A stretch of 64,000 bases of DNA. Source: Amniculibacterium aquaticum (GTDB lineage Bacteria > Bacteroidota > Bacteroidia > Flavobacteriales > Weeksellaceae). The stretch covers positions 124,001-188,000 of the forward strand of contig NZ_REFA01000001.1 of assembly GCF_003852705.1 (NCBI RefSeq), given 5' to 3'. The position numbers and the translations under genes are program-made. Of this stretch, positions 8,496-19,100 are shown piece after piece. The notes below the pieces were generated by a model, which was given only the letters and a program-made list of their open reading frames with translations, did no database searches and was not told the origin of the DNA. The first letter of the stretch is position 1, and every line of letters begins with the position of its first letter.

Positions 8496-11400
8496 ATGAG
8501 AAAGTTATTTTTACTGCTTTTTTTATCATTATTTAATTTTTCTTTTGCACAATTGGATACCGAACATTGGTTTGCACCCATGTCGGCACAGGCAGGAGCT
8601 GGGAATCTTCAAAGTTATTTGTACTTGTCAACCAACGAAACAACTCCCTTTTTGGTCGAGGTTTATAACGATAACATCCAGATTGCTACCGTCACCATCA
8701 GTAAAAATAACCCTCAGAAAGTTAATATTCCGGGGAGTTATATGGTGACCACCAATAGTGTTGATCTTTTCACACCCAATGGAATGGGACTTTATGTGAA
8801 AGGTGCTAAAAAATTCTATGCCAATTATCGTTTTTCGGTAACCAACCATGCCGAAATCATCACCTCCAAAGGGATGGCCGGTTTGGGAAAAAAATTCTAT
8901 GCAGCCATGGCTCCCAATACAACTTCATTGTATTATGTCAGTTCTATGATTGGTATTATTGCAACCGAAGACAATACGACGGTTACTCTGTCGGGGTACG
9001 ATGCCGGGGTTGTCTTTTCTAACGGCAGCACGACCATAACCCAGACCGTAACCCTCAATCGTGGGCAGTCGTACATTGCAGATGTCGTAAGTTCTTCGGC
9101 GAATGCCAATCTTACGGGGTTGGTTGGGACTAAAATTGTTGCCAACAAGCCCATCTCTGTTACCAATGGTAACTTCAACGGAATCTACACCATTTATAAC
9201 TCGTCCAATAACGATATTTTGATGGATCAGTCTGTGCCAGTGGATCGTTTGGGGAAAGATTTTGTACTGGTAAAAGGAAATGGGCCGCAAACTTCGGGGA
9301 TGGAAGCTGCTTTGGTGGTGGCTACAGAAAACGGAACAAAAATTACCGTGAACGGAGTGAACAATGGCCTCACCTTGAACGAAGGTGAATACGCTTTAAT
9401 TGATGGGGTGAATTATATCAACCAAGGGAATAACCATTACAACATGTCCATTTCTACCAATAAAAATGCCTATGTATATCAATTGTTAGCAGGTGCTGGG
9501 ACTGGATCTTATTATGCAACTGGAGGTTTTAATTATATCCCACCTGTTAGTTGTTTTTTACCAAACACAGTTGGAGAAATTGGTTTGATCAATCAAATTG
9601 GAAACGATAATTACAATACAAAACTCAATATCCTTACCCAAACCGGTGCATTGGTAACGGTAAATGGAGTGACGCCACCGTTGACTTATGGGCCTTATCC
9701 GGTTACAGGCAATCCGAATTGGGTTTCGTATTCGGTGCCCAATATGTCAGGAAATGTTTCTGTTCAATCTACAAAATCGGTAACGGCCGGTATTGCTGCC
9801 GGAAGCGGTGCTGTAGGTTATGGAGGTTATTTTGCTGGCTTTTCTTCGGTTCCGGCGATAACTAAAACTGGAAATTGCTTTTCCGGAGTCAAATTGCAAG
9901 TTGATAATTCTTTTGACGCTTACCAATGGTATCTAAATGGTGTTGCTATTCCCGGTGCTACCAATTATTTTATTGATCCTGAGTTGTACGGATCGGGAAA
10001 TTTTACCGTTTTGGTGACCAAAAATAATTGTGAATCTAAATTGACTGATGTTTATTCCTACACGGCTTGTCCGCCAATGCCAACAGTGACATACGACATG
10101 GGTTCTTGTCAAACGAAATCCATAACACCGGTATTTACCATTAATACAACACAAAATATTGATCCGACAAAAACTCAAATCGTGGGAATGGCTACCGTTG
10201 GAAATGCGGTGGTAAATACAACAACCGGCATCATTTCTTATACTCCCAATGCGGGTTTAACCAATAACACAACCGATTCTTTTGTTTATTATATTGAAGG
10301 AAATGGCAATCCGGCAGCAAGTCAGTATATAAAAGTGGTGCTGAATATCGATGTTCTAAAAACCAATAACGCAGGGCCTCTAACCTCTTGTGCAGATGCT
10401 AATGGAAATGGAATTTTCGATTTGACCGCAGCAAACATAACACCCCACACCGGAGTTACCATTCAGTATTATGCCAATGCCAATCTTACCAATCCCATTG
10501 CTACACCTGCAGCATATTCGGGGCCAGCAGGAAATGTTCATGCTCAAGTAACTTCAGCATTCGGTTGTACGGCAGTGGTGTTGATAACCTTAGAAACCAA
10601 TCCAAAACCGAATATTAATACTGCCAACTTTAACTCTGTATTTTGTGACGATGATTTGGATGGAAGTGTATCCATTAATTTTAATTCGATTACGCCACAA
10701 ATTGTGAACAATGCCGGGCAATTTTTAGTGAAATATTATTTGAACCAAGCCGATGCAACAACTGGCAATGCCAATGTGTTACCTGTCAATTGGAACTATA
10801 CAATGCCAACTACCGTTTTTGTGCGCGTTGAAGGTTTGGCAGGGAATTCTTGTCCTACGGTTTTTGGGCAAATAAATTTCAGCTTCGGAACGAAAATTCC
10901 TACGCTAAGCAATCAGGCTACCACTTCGGTTTGTGACAACAATTTGGATAATTCCGAAACGGTTAATTTGAATGATTATAAAAACCTATTTACAACAGAT
11001 CCCAATACCGTTCTAACATTTTACCAGTCTTTGGCAAATGCTCAAAATGGACAAAATCCGATTGCGGCAACTCAGATTGTAGGTGCTGGCGGTGGAATTT
11101 TTTATATTCGTTTGCAAAATGCTTCCGAATGTCCAACGGTGGTTGTGTTGAACATTCAGTTGAAACAACCAACGGCTTCTGCTGTGCTCACCAATCAGGT
11201 GGTCTGTGCAAATACCAATGCTACTTTGGATGTAGGACCGGGCTTTGATGCTGTACTTTGGAGTACGGGGGCTACAACTCAAACCGTATCGGTTGGGGTG
11301 GGAAATTATTTTGTAGATCTTACCAAAAACGGGTGTGTCTATCGTCAGAATGTGTCTGTGACTTCTGTTCCTGCTCCTAACCTCAACACCAATAATTTTA

Positions 11401-12617
11401 ACGGTACAATTTGCGACGATAATTTAGACGGGTCGGTAACCGTGAATTTTACAAACATCACCCCTCAAATTGTTAACAATCCAACATCGTTTAATGTTAG
11501 GTATTATTCAAATGTGGGCGATGCCAATGCCGGGAATAACAATACGCTGCCAAACAACTGGACTTTTAATGCGACAACTACTGTTTTTGTTCGTGTTGAT
11601 GGGCTAACCGGGAACTGTCCACCAGCAATTGGTCAGATACAATTGAGCATTGGTGGAAAGGTTCAGTTAATCACAGCAATTGTAGAAACTTCGGTATGCG
11701 ATAGCGATTTGAGTGGTTCAGAATCTGTGAGTCTTAACGATTACAAAAACTTTTTCACCATAGATCCTGCGGTATCTTTAACATTTTACACATCGCTTGC
11801 CAATGCGCAATCTGGTACAAATGCAATTCCTGCTGTTCAGAATATTTCTGGTGCTTCAGGTGTTTTTTATGTGAGATTTACCAGTGCTACAGCTTGTCCA
11901 GAAGTGGCGAAGCTGACAATAAATTTATCCAATCCAAAGTCATCAACCACCTTGCAGGATAAGGTTATTTGTGCCTCGGCAAGTACTCTTTTAGATGCGG
12001 GAGCCGGATTTACATCTTACCTTTGGAGCAACGGTGCGACTTCACAGTCCGTCACAGTTGGTGTTGGAAATTATTTTGTTGATTTAGGTTTTAACGGTTG
12101 TATCTATCGACAATATGTTAATGTTACGGCAGCAGAAATGCCGGTGATCGATAAGATAGATGTTAGCGGATTTAATGCTACAATTTATGTATCTGGAGGT
12201 ACGCAACCTTACCAATACTCTTTGGATGGGATGAATTGGCAATCGTCCAATGTATTTACGGGCTTAACCAGAGGTTTGCATAAGGTTTATGTGCTTTCGG
12301 CAGATCGTTGTAACCCTGTAACTAAGGAGTTTTTGGTTCTGAATCTGCAAAATTTTATCACTCCAAATGGAGATGGTATCAATGATGTTTTGGACTATTC
12401 CGATCTTAGGGTTAAGAAAGATGTTTCTATAGAAATTGTTGATCGTTATGGAAAAACGGTTTTCAAAAATCATGGAAATTATTACATTTGGGACGGAAAA
12501 GTGGGCGGAAGAGCCTTGAATACTGGGAATTATTGGTATCTTCTAAAATGGACAGATCCTGATACTCAGGAGAAAAAACAATATTCCGGGTGGGTCTTAT
12601 TGAAAAATAGAGATTAA
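8496..12617 (+). CDS. Giant T9SS type B cargo protein, IgGFc-binding-like N-terminal region (paralog 1)
   Basis: A 1373-residue surface protein. The signal peptide MRKLFLLLFLSLFNFSFAQ is followed by LDTEHWFAPM, an opening shared by three adjacent genes. About residues 20-460 form a beta-rich region with repeated VTNGNFNG, MDQSVPVDRLG-x-x-F, VVATENGTKI and GYGGYFAG motifs, resembling the IgGFc-binding N-terminal domain family (PF17517); that name is tentative. Then come an Ig-like/cadherin-like segment and two tandem copies of a ~255-residue module (about 705-960 and 961-1218). The last ~85 residues (ITPNGDGINDVLDY to the final KNRD, with DRYGK and YYIWDGKVGGR) are the gliding-associated CHU_C/type B sorting domain. 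It should be secreted by T9SS and stay on the surface, probably as an adhesin-like protein. The function is inferred only. Confidence 0.88.
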   Translation: MRKLFLLLFLSLFNFSFAQLDTEHWFAPMSAQAGAGNLQSYLYLSTNETTPFLVEVYNDNIQIATVTISKNNPQKVNIPGSYMVTTNSVDLFTPNGMGLYVKGAKKFYANYRFSVTNHAEIITSKGMAGLGKKFYAAMAPNTTSLYYVSSMIGIIATEDNTTVTLSGYDAGVVFSNGSTTITQTVTLNRGQSYIADVVSSSANANLTGLVGTKIVANKPISVTNGNFNGIYTIYNSSNNDILMDQSVPVDRLGKDFVLVKGNGPQTSGMEAALVVATENGTKITVNGVNNGLTLNEGEYALIDGVNYINQGNNHYNMSISTNKNAYVYQLLAGAGTGSYYATGGFNYIPPVSCFLPNTVGEIGLINQIGNDNYNTKLNILTQTGALVTVNGVTPPLTYGPYPVTGNPNWVSYSVPNMSGNVSVQSTKSVTAGIAAGSGAVGYGGYFAGFSSVPAITKTGNCFSGVKLQVDNSFDAYQWYLNGVAIPGATNYFIDPELYGSGNFTVLVTKNNCESKLTDVYSYTACPPMPTVTYDMGSCQTKSITPVFTINTTQNIDPTKTQIVGMATVGNAVVNTTTGIISYTPNAGLTNNTTDSFVYYIEGNGNPAASQYIKVVLNIDVLKTNNAGPLTSCADANGNGIFDLTAANITPHTGVTIQYYANANLTNPIATPAAYSGPAGNVHAQVTSAFGCTAVVLITLETNPKPNINTANFNSVFCDDDLDGSVSINFNSITPQIVNNAGQFLVKYYLNQADATTGNANVLPVNWNYTMPTTVFVRVEGLAGNSCPTVFGQINFSFGTKIPTLSNQATTSVCDNNLDNSETVNLNDYKNLFTTDPNTVLTFYQSLANAQNGQNPIAATQIVGAGGGIFYIRLQNASECPTVVVLNIQLKQPTASAVLTNQVVCANTNATLDVGPGFDAVLWSTGATTQTVSVGVGNYFVDLTKNGCVYRQNVSVTSVPAPNLNTNNFNGTICDDNLDGSVTVNFTNITPQIVNNPTSFNVRYYSNVGDANAGNNNTLPNNWTFNATTTVFVRVDGLTGNCPPAIGQIQLSIGGKVQLITAIVETSVCDSDLSGSESVSLNDYKNFFTIDPAVSLTFYTSLANAQSGTNAIPAVQNISGASGVFYVRFTSATACPEVAKLTINLSNPKSSTTLQDKVICASASTLLDAGAGFTSYLWSNGATSQSVTVGVGNYFVDLGFNGCIYRQYVNVTAAEMPVIDKIDVSGFNATIYVSGGTQPYQYSLDGMNWQSSNVFTGLTRGLHKVYVLSADRCNPVTKEFLVLNLQNFITPNGDGINDVLDYSDLRVKKDVSIEIVDRYGKTVFKNHGNYYIWDGKVGGRALNTGNYWYLLKWTDPDTQEKKQYSGWVLLKNRD
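10605..11372 (+). repeat. Internal ~255-residue module, copy 1
   Basis: This block encodes NxxNFNxVFCDDDLDGSV, VNLNDYKNLFTTDP, SLANAQNGQNPIAA and LWSTGATTQTVSVGVGNYFV. The same order recurs immediately downstream and once in the third paralog. Boundaries are approximate. Confidence 0.75.
11373..12148 (+). repeat. Internal ~255-residue module, copy 2
   Basis: It repeats copy 1 in order: NNFNGTICDDNLDGSV, VSLNDYKNFFTIDP, SLANAQSGTNAIPA, LWSNGATSQSVTVGVGNYFV. Copy 2 runs into the shared YQYSLDGMNWQSSNVF segment before the sorting domain. Confidence 0.75.
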
Positions 12618-12630
12618 TGTCTGAAATAAT

Positions 12631-12659
12631 AAAATGTCGAGATTTTCTCGACATTTTTT
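12631..12659 (+). terminator. Rho-independent terminator of paralog 1
   Basis: A 12-bp perfect stem (12631-12642 with 12646-12657), 3-nt loop and T-run. Confidence 0.85.
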
Positions 12660-12713
12660 CATATATGTCAAAATTTGCAGGTGTATTTTAGATGTTCTTT
12701 TTGTTTTTATTGT

Positions 12714-12721
12714 TATATTTG
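12714..12721 (+). promoter_or_regulatory. -7 promoter box for paralog 2
   Basis: TATATTTG lies 21 nt before the ATG at 12743. Confidence 0.7.
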
Positions 12722-12742
12722 GCAAATTAATAGTCAGTAATT

Positions 12743-15700
12743 ATGAAAAAATCTTTATTATTATTTTTTCTCTTGGTTGCCATGCAGGTATTTGCCCAAA
12801 GAGATACCGACCATTGGTTTGCTCCAATGGTAGAGAGACAATCAATTGGGACCAACAACCAAAATTTGTATTTATCTACCGATGTTACCACTCCTTTTGA
12901 TGTCAACATCTATAGCAATGCCAATTTTACAACACCTATTGCTACGGTAACAGGTTTGAGTAAAGGAAATCCCAAAACAGTAGTGATCCCAAAGGCAAAC
13001 ATTGTAACCACCGGGAATCCATCAGCAGAAATTTTTAACACCAATTGCAAAATGGGGATCTTCGTAAAAGGAGCAAGTCCATTTTTTGCAAGATTAGGTA
13101 TTACATCCAGTACCACCCATGCCGAGATTGTTACCTCGAAAGGTAGAGCGGGATTGGGGAACGAGTTTTTCTCCGTAAATACCGAGATGTATTACGATTC
13201 GACTGTCGCTAATTTTATGACTAGTATTATGGCTACGGAAGACAATACTCAAGTAACGGTTTCTGGATACAGTCCCATTGTTCAGTTTTCTAACGGAACA
13301 TCAGCACCAACAATGACATTCACCCTTAATAAAGGACATTCGTACATTATCGAAGGCTGGAATACAGGGAACAACTTTAACGCATTTATCGGGGCAAAAA
13401 TTGTTGCCAGCAAACCGGTATCCGTAACCAACGGTAACTATAACGGTAACTATGCCAGTACCGGAAATTTTGAAGGTTCGGACATCATCATGGATCAATC
13501 GGTTCCGACCAACAGATTGGGAGATACCTTTGCCATGATCAAAGGAAATGGTAATATTGGTGAAACCATGGAAGGAGCAATGGTCGTTGCAACCGAAGAC
13601 AACACCCAACTTTTTGTGAACGACGAAACGACTCCTTTAGCTACTCTGAATACAGGTCAGTATTATAGAATCCCAGAAACAAAGTACATCAACCAAGCCG
13701 GATCTGGACACTACAATATGTACATCCATACCACCAAAAATGTTTATGTGTATCAATTAATTGGTGGACAGTCGGATAGTAACGCAACGGAAGGGTTTAA
13801 CTACATACCGCCGTTGAACTGTTTCCTACCAAAGAAAATCGATGAACTAGGAAATATTAACTTGAACCCTGGAGTTGTGCCTACGAAACTAAATATCGTA
13901 ACTGAAACAGGTGCGACAGTAACAGCAACCAGCAACGGTACACCGTTGACATTAAGTGGACCTTTTCCTTTGACAGGAAATGCTGCTTGGGTAACTTACT
14001 CTGTACCTAATGTTCAAGGAACGATTGTGGTGAACTCGACCAGCGCAGTAACAGCGGGTATCTCTGCAGGATCCGGAACTTCAGGTTATGGAGGATATTT
14101 TGCAGGGGTTTCTACCATTCCGGTAATTACTAAAATGTCTGGCGAATGTATTCCGGGGATTGTTTTGGAAGTACCAGAAGGTTTTGATTATTATCAATGG
14201 AATCTAAATGGAAATCCAATACCAGGAGCCAATACACATACTTATACTCCAATGCAACCGGGCAATTATACCTGTACGGTAAATGTTGGAAACTGTACAC
14301 CCAAAACGACTCCTATTTTTAAAGTTTTCTCGTGTACAATTCAAAAAACAATAAATGTTAATGTTTGCGGATCGGCAATGTTTACGCCATCATTTGCAGG
14401 GACAATTTCAACACAAACGGTTAATCCAGGATCTGTAGTTATTACTACTCAACCGGCACACGGTACAGCTGTTGTAAATGCCAATGGAACCATTACTTAT
14501 ACCCCAACTCCAGGTTATTTAGGACCGGATACATTTGTGTATGAATTCCAAGGAAATGCGCCTGAGTTTTTCGATTCAATGCAAGTTACAGTAAACATTA
14601 ATGTGGTACAGTTGGAAACTTTAACGCCAACCATTAAAGCATGTAACAACAACGATGCTCAAACGGCAGAGTTTGATCTGACTTCAGCAGTTGTGACTAC
14701 CTATCCGGGAAATCATACCAAGAAATATTTCAAAACCATGGCAGATCTAACTGCTGGAACCAATCAAATAGCCAATCCAACAAATTATGTTTCTGGACCA
14801 ACGACGATTTATGTGAAAATTGAAACACCAGAGGGTTGTTCTGATGATACAACAATCAAACTAGAATTCTATCCTCTGCCAGAAGTTACTCCGGTAACAA
14901 TTTCATCATGCTTCTTGGATAATGACAATACCAAAGCTTCTTTTGACCTAACAACGGCCAATATCACGACAACGGCACCTGTAACTAAAAAATATTATCC
15001 AACTTTGGCCGATGCTACAGCAGTGGGTAATGGAACAAATGCCATCAACAATCCAACAGCATACATCAGTGGCGATGGTGCAGTTTATGTAAGGGTAATC
15101 AACGATAACCAATGCTATCGAGTGGTAAAAGTGACCTTGTTTGTCATCAAGCCAAAACCATCAGCCTTATTGGTGGATAAATACATTTGTATCGAAGATA
15201 CGACAACTTTGGATGCAGGTCCTGGATATACGGCTTATTTGTGGAGCAATGGTGCGACTACGCAGTCCATCTCGAATATGCCAGTAGGAGATTATTTTGT
15301 AACTCTATCTCATGACGGTTGTAATACAAAACAATTTGTTAGAGTTTTGGAAGCTCCGAAACCTATCATCTCTCAGGTGGATATTACCAACAATACCGTG
15401 ACACTTACGGTAACAAACGGTCAAGCTCCGTACCAATATTCACTAGACGGTATCAATTGGCAAGCGTCCAATGTATTTACAGGATTGCCAAGAGGTGAAA
15501 ATAAATTCTATGTAAAAGATGCTTTTGATTGTGAGCCGATCATGATCCAAGTAACCGTACCGAATTTCATCAATGCAATTACACCGAACAACGATGGTGT
15601 GAACGATTACATCGATTATACAGAGTTGGCTTATAAAGACAATTTCTCTTTTGTAATCTACGACCGTTATGGTAAAAAGATTGCTACGCTGGACAAAGCA

Positions 15701-15841
15701 AGTAACTACCATTGGGATGGTAAATTCCAAGGTAAGAGATTGAATACCGGTACATATTGGTATCATGTTACTTGGAATGAAAGAGATGCGAACCAAACTT
15801 TGGTGAACTATTCTGGATGGATCTTGTTGAAGAATTTTTAA
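12743..15841 (+). CDS. Giant T9SS type B cargo protein, IgGFc-binding-like N-terminal region (paralog 2)
   Basis: A 1032-residue protein with signal peptide MKKSLLLFFLLVAMQVFAQ and the shared RDTDHWFAPM opening. The N-terminal ~450 residues match paralogs 1 and 3 motif by motif (VTNGNYNGNY, MDQSVPTNRLGDTFAMIKG, VVATEDNTQL, GYGGYFAG, then QWNLNGNPIPGAN). A cadherin-like PAHGTAVVNANGTITYTP segment follows, then beta modules with TxKYxxTLADAT motifs. The YLWSNGATTQSIS and YQYSLDGINWQASNVFTG segments lead into the C-terminal type B sorting domain (AITPNNDGVNDYIDY, VIYDRYGKKI, YHWDGKFQGKRL). It lacks the 255-residue repeated module of paralog 1. It has its own promoter and terminator, so it can be regulated separately. 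Confidence 0.88.
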   Translation: MKKSLLLFFLLVAMQVFAQRDTDHWFAPMVERQSIGTNNQNLYLSTDVTTPFDVNIYSNANFTTPIATVTGLSKGNPKTVVIPKANIVTTGNPSAEIFNTNCKMGIFVKGASPFFARLGITSSTTHAEIVTSKGRAGLGNEFFSVNTEMYYDSTVANFMTSIMATEDNTQVTVSGYSPIVQFSNGTSAPTMTFTLNKGHSYIIEGWNTGNNFNAFIGAKIVASKPVSVTNGNYNGNYASTGNFEGSDIIMDQSVPTNRLGDTFAMIKGNGNIGETMEGAMVVATEDNTQLFVNDETTPLATLNTGQYYRIPETKYINQAGSGHYNMYIHTTKNVYVYQLIGGQSDSNATEGFNYIPPLNCFLPKKIDELGNINLNPGVVPTKLNIVTETGATVTATSNGTPLTLSGPFPLTGNAAWVTYSVPNVQGTIVVNSTSAVTAGISAGSGTSGYGGYFAGVSTIPVITKMSGECIPGIVLEVPEGFDYYQWNLNGNPIPGANTHTYTPMQPGNYTCTVNVGNCTPKTTPIFKVFSCTIQKTINVNVCGSAMFTPSFAGTISTQTVNPGSVVITTQPAHGTAVVNANGTITYTPTPGYLGPDTFVYEFQGNAPEFFDSMQVTVNINVVQLETLTPTIKACNNNDAQTAEFDLTSAVVTTYPGNHTKKYFKTMADLTAGTNQIANPTNYVSGPTTIYVKIETPEGCSDDTTIKLEFYPLPEVTPVTISSCFLDNDNTKASFDLTTANITTTAPVTKKYYPTLADATAVGNGTNAINNPTAYISGDGAVYVRVINDNQCYRVVKVTLFVIKPKPSALLVDKYICIEDTTTLDAGPGYTAYLWSNGATTQSISNMPVGDYFVTLSHDGCNTKQFVRVLEAPKPIISQVDITNNTVTLTVTNGQAPYQYSLDGINWQASNVFTGLPRGENKFYVKDAFDCEPIMIQVTVPNFINAITPNNDGVNDYIDYTELAYKDNFSFVIYDRYGKKIATLDKASNYHWDGKFQGKRLNTGTYWYHVTWNERDANQTLVNYSGWILLKNF

Positions 15842-15861
15842 TACTTCTTACTATTAATACG

Positions 15862-15893
15862 AAAGCACAGTCAATTTGGCTGTGCTTTTTTTA
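15862..15893 (+). terminator. Rho-independent terminator of paralog 2
   Basis: AAAGCACAG (15862-15870) pairs with CTGTGCTTT (15880-15888), followed by a T-run. Confidence 0.85.
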
Positions 15894-15900
15894 TTATTTT

Positions 15901-16093
15901 AGAGGATGTTTAAATTTTATATCTGGATTTTTTTATACCGATATTTAGATGGATTTTGAGTTATAAAATTGAAGTTTTAGTGGGCTAAAACAAAAATTTA
16001 AAATACAAAATATGCTAAATAGAATATAAAAAGGCAGATAAGAAAGATTAGAAATTACCGAACTATTATTTTGGTAAAATTTAAACGGGCTCT
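15901..16093. mobile_element. MITE-like element, 193 bp, with 18-bp terminal inverted repeats
   Basis: The left end (15901-15918, AGAGgatGTTTAAATTTT) and the reverse complement of the right end (16076-16093, AGAGcccGTTTAAATTTT) agree at 15 of 18 bases. Inside is a perfect 7-bp hairpin (15974-15980 with 15985-15991, 4-nt loop). There is no coding capacity. It fills the gap between paralogs 2 and 3. I found no clear target-site duplication, so a non-autonomous transposon is inference. Confidence 0.5.
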
Positions 16094-16117
16094 TAATATA
16101 AAGACAATATTTATTTA

Positions 16118-16125
16118 TAAATTTG
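16118..16125 (+). promoter_or_regulatory. -7 promoter box for paralog 3
   Basis: TAAATTTG lies 17 nt before the ATG at 16143, just outside the right end of the MITE-like element. Confidence 0.7.
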
Positions 16126-16142
16126 TTTGAAACCTATTGAAT

Positions 16143-19100
16143 ATGAGAAAACTGTATTTCCTTTGTTTTTTTATGTTGTTATCTTGTCTAACTTTTGCAC
16201 AGTTGGATAGAAAGCATTGGTTTGCTCCCATGGTGGATAGGACCGGAAATCCATTCCAACATCAGACTTTATACCTGTCAACCAACAGGACAACGCCTTT
16301 TCCGGTAAAGATTTTCAACAACAATGTTCAGATTGCAAGCGTAACAATCAGTAAAGGAAATCCTCAAAAATACAATGTGCCAAGGGATTTTATTATTACC
16401 ACAAACCAGAACGATTTGTTTACGCCCACTTCAAAAGGCCTCTATCTGGAAGCGGATTTTACCTATTATGCCAACCTTAGGTTTTCGGTCTATAATCATG
16501 CCGAAATCATCACTTCAAAAGGGATTCCCTCAACCGGCACTCTGTTTTATGCAGCCATGATGCCGGTGACAACGGATCCTGTGAGTCCTTACCTTAACTT
16601 TATGACCGGTATTTTGGCAACGGAAGACAATACTCAGGTTACGATTTCCGGTTACAGTCCTGCCGTACTGTTTTCCAACGGAATTAGCGGTGCAACACAA
16701 CCTACGATTACTTTTAACCTAAACAAAGGGCAGTCGTACATTATTGATGGTTTGGCTAATCTGTCCCAAAACACGGATGCTTTTATCGGGGCAAAAATTC
16801 AATCTACAAAACCAGTCAATGTCACTAATGGTAATTTTAACGGGCAATATGCAGGTAACATTACTTCCAGCTCGGACATTTTGATGGATCAATCGGTGCC
16901 GGTCAATCAGTTGGGAGATGAGTTTATCTTGGTGAAAGGAAATGGAACTTTGGGATCCAATATGGAAGGAGCAATAGTTGTGGCTACCCAAGACAATACT
17001 CAGATTTTTGTGAATAACGAAACTGTTCCTGTGGCGACCATCAATACAGGGAAGTATTTTGTTATTCCCGATAGCAAATATCAGCTTCAAGGGAATGGGC
17101 ATTACAATCTGTACATTCAAACCAGTAAAAATGCGTATGTCTATCAAATGCTTGCCGGTAGCGACGGTACTGCCGAGGCGGCAACCGGAGGATTTAATTT
17201 TATTCCGGCACTCAATTGTTATCTTCCAAAACAGATAAACGAGTTGGGTTTGATCGATGAAAATTTTGTGGTTTCTAATGCCAATTCAAACGGAATACTG
17301 AACATCCCGACAAAATTGAATTTGGTAACTGAAAAAAATGCAGTTGTAACGGTCAATGGAGTTGTGCCACCGGCAACAACTGGACCTTTTAGCATCACCG
17401 GGAACAACAATTGGGTTACTTATGGCATACCAAATGTCAGTGGGACATTAACCATAAATTCGACCAAAGCGATTACAGCCGGTATTACAGCCGGATCGGA
17501 TGCTGTAGGTTACGGTGGTTTTTTTGCGGGATTTCCCACTCAGCCCATAATTTTGTCTTCCGGTGGGACTTGTATTCCGGGAATTACTCTTTCTGTGGAT
17601 CCCGTAGTTTACGAACAGTACCAATGGTTTCTGAATGGTCAAGCAATACCTGGTGCTAATAGTCCTACTTTTTCCCCGACCGTACCTGGGAATTATACGG
17701 CTTCAGTAGTTATGGGATCGTGTGCACCTTTGGTTACTGAAAAATTTAAAGTTCAAAAATGTTTACTGAATTCTACAGCGGTATATTCCATTTGCACACC
17801 ACAAACCATACTTCCGGTTTTATCGTCACCAAGCATTCCGCAGTCAATCCTTCCGTCGTCGGTGTCGGTTGTTGGTCAGCCCACTTTAGGTACGGCAGTT
17901 GTAAATCCTACAACCGGACAGATCATTTACACACCAAATACGCCCAACAGTGTGGCAACCGATACATTTTCCTATACTTTTTGTGGAGACCATGCCGAGT
18001 TTCCAGAATGCGAAACGGTAACGGTCACCATTCATATTCAACAGATTGTGGTGAATAATGCATCGCTGCAAGTCTGTAATAACAACGGTTTTGGAGTTTT
18101 TAATCTTAGCAATGCGGTAGTTACATCTGCCAATCCTGTGACCTATTCTTACTATCCCACCTTGGCCGATGCTCAAAATGAAAATCCCGCGGCTTTAATT
18201 AACGGTTTTACCAATTATTCGGCACCTCACGGAACGCAAGTTTTTGTTGTGGTCAAAAATGCAAGCGGTTGCAAATCCATTGCGCAAATTACCTTGAATT
18301 TATTTAACTTGGCTGTTGTTTCTAACTACAACGGTGTTTTTTGTGATGATGATTTTGATGGCGATGCAGAGGTGAACTTGAACACCATTACCACTCAGGT
18401 ATTGAACAATCCAACCTATTTTACCAATGTAAGATACTATGCCAATCTGGTCGATGCTAACGCCGGAAATAACAATACGCTTCCGAATAATTGGTCTTTT
18501 GGCACAGCAACAACCATCTACATCAGAGTCGATTCTCCGGATGGCTGTCCTGCAGTGATTAAAGCTTTGAATTTTACGATAGGTGCAAAGGTAGCTTTAA
18601 CTCAGTCTTTGGCTACACAAACAATTTGTGATGATAATTTTGACGGTACCAAATCGGTGAATCTTAACGATTATATCCAACTTTTTACCACAGATTCTTC
18701 GGTAATTCCACAATTTTTTTCTACCCTAAATAACGCTCAATTGGGCACAAATCCCATCAGCAGTCAGACGGTCATTAACGGGTTGACCTCTGTATTTATT
18801 CGGTTTACGAAAACGGGACTCTGTCCAAATATAGCCACACTTCAGCTCGACATCAAAACCCCTAAAAAATCGGATGTTCTGCTCGATAAAGTGATCTGTT
18901 CGAATGAGAAAACCGACTTGGATGCCGGTTCGGGTTTTGAAAATTATCTTTGGAGTACGGGTGCTACGACACAACAGATATCCAATGTGGGACCTGGAAA
19001 CTATTGGGTCGAACTTACTTTTAACGGTTGCGTGTATAAACAATTGGTGGAGGTATCGACACTTCCGTTGCCGGAAATTACTGCGATAGACATCAAAGAT

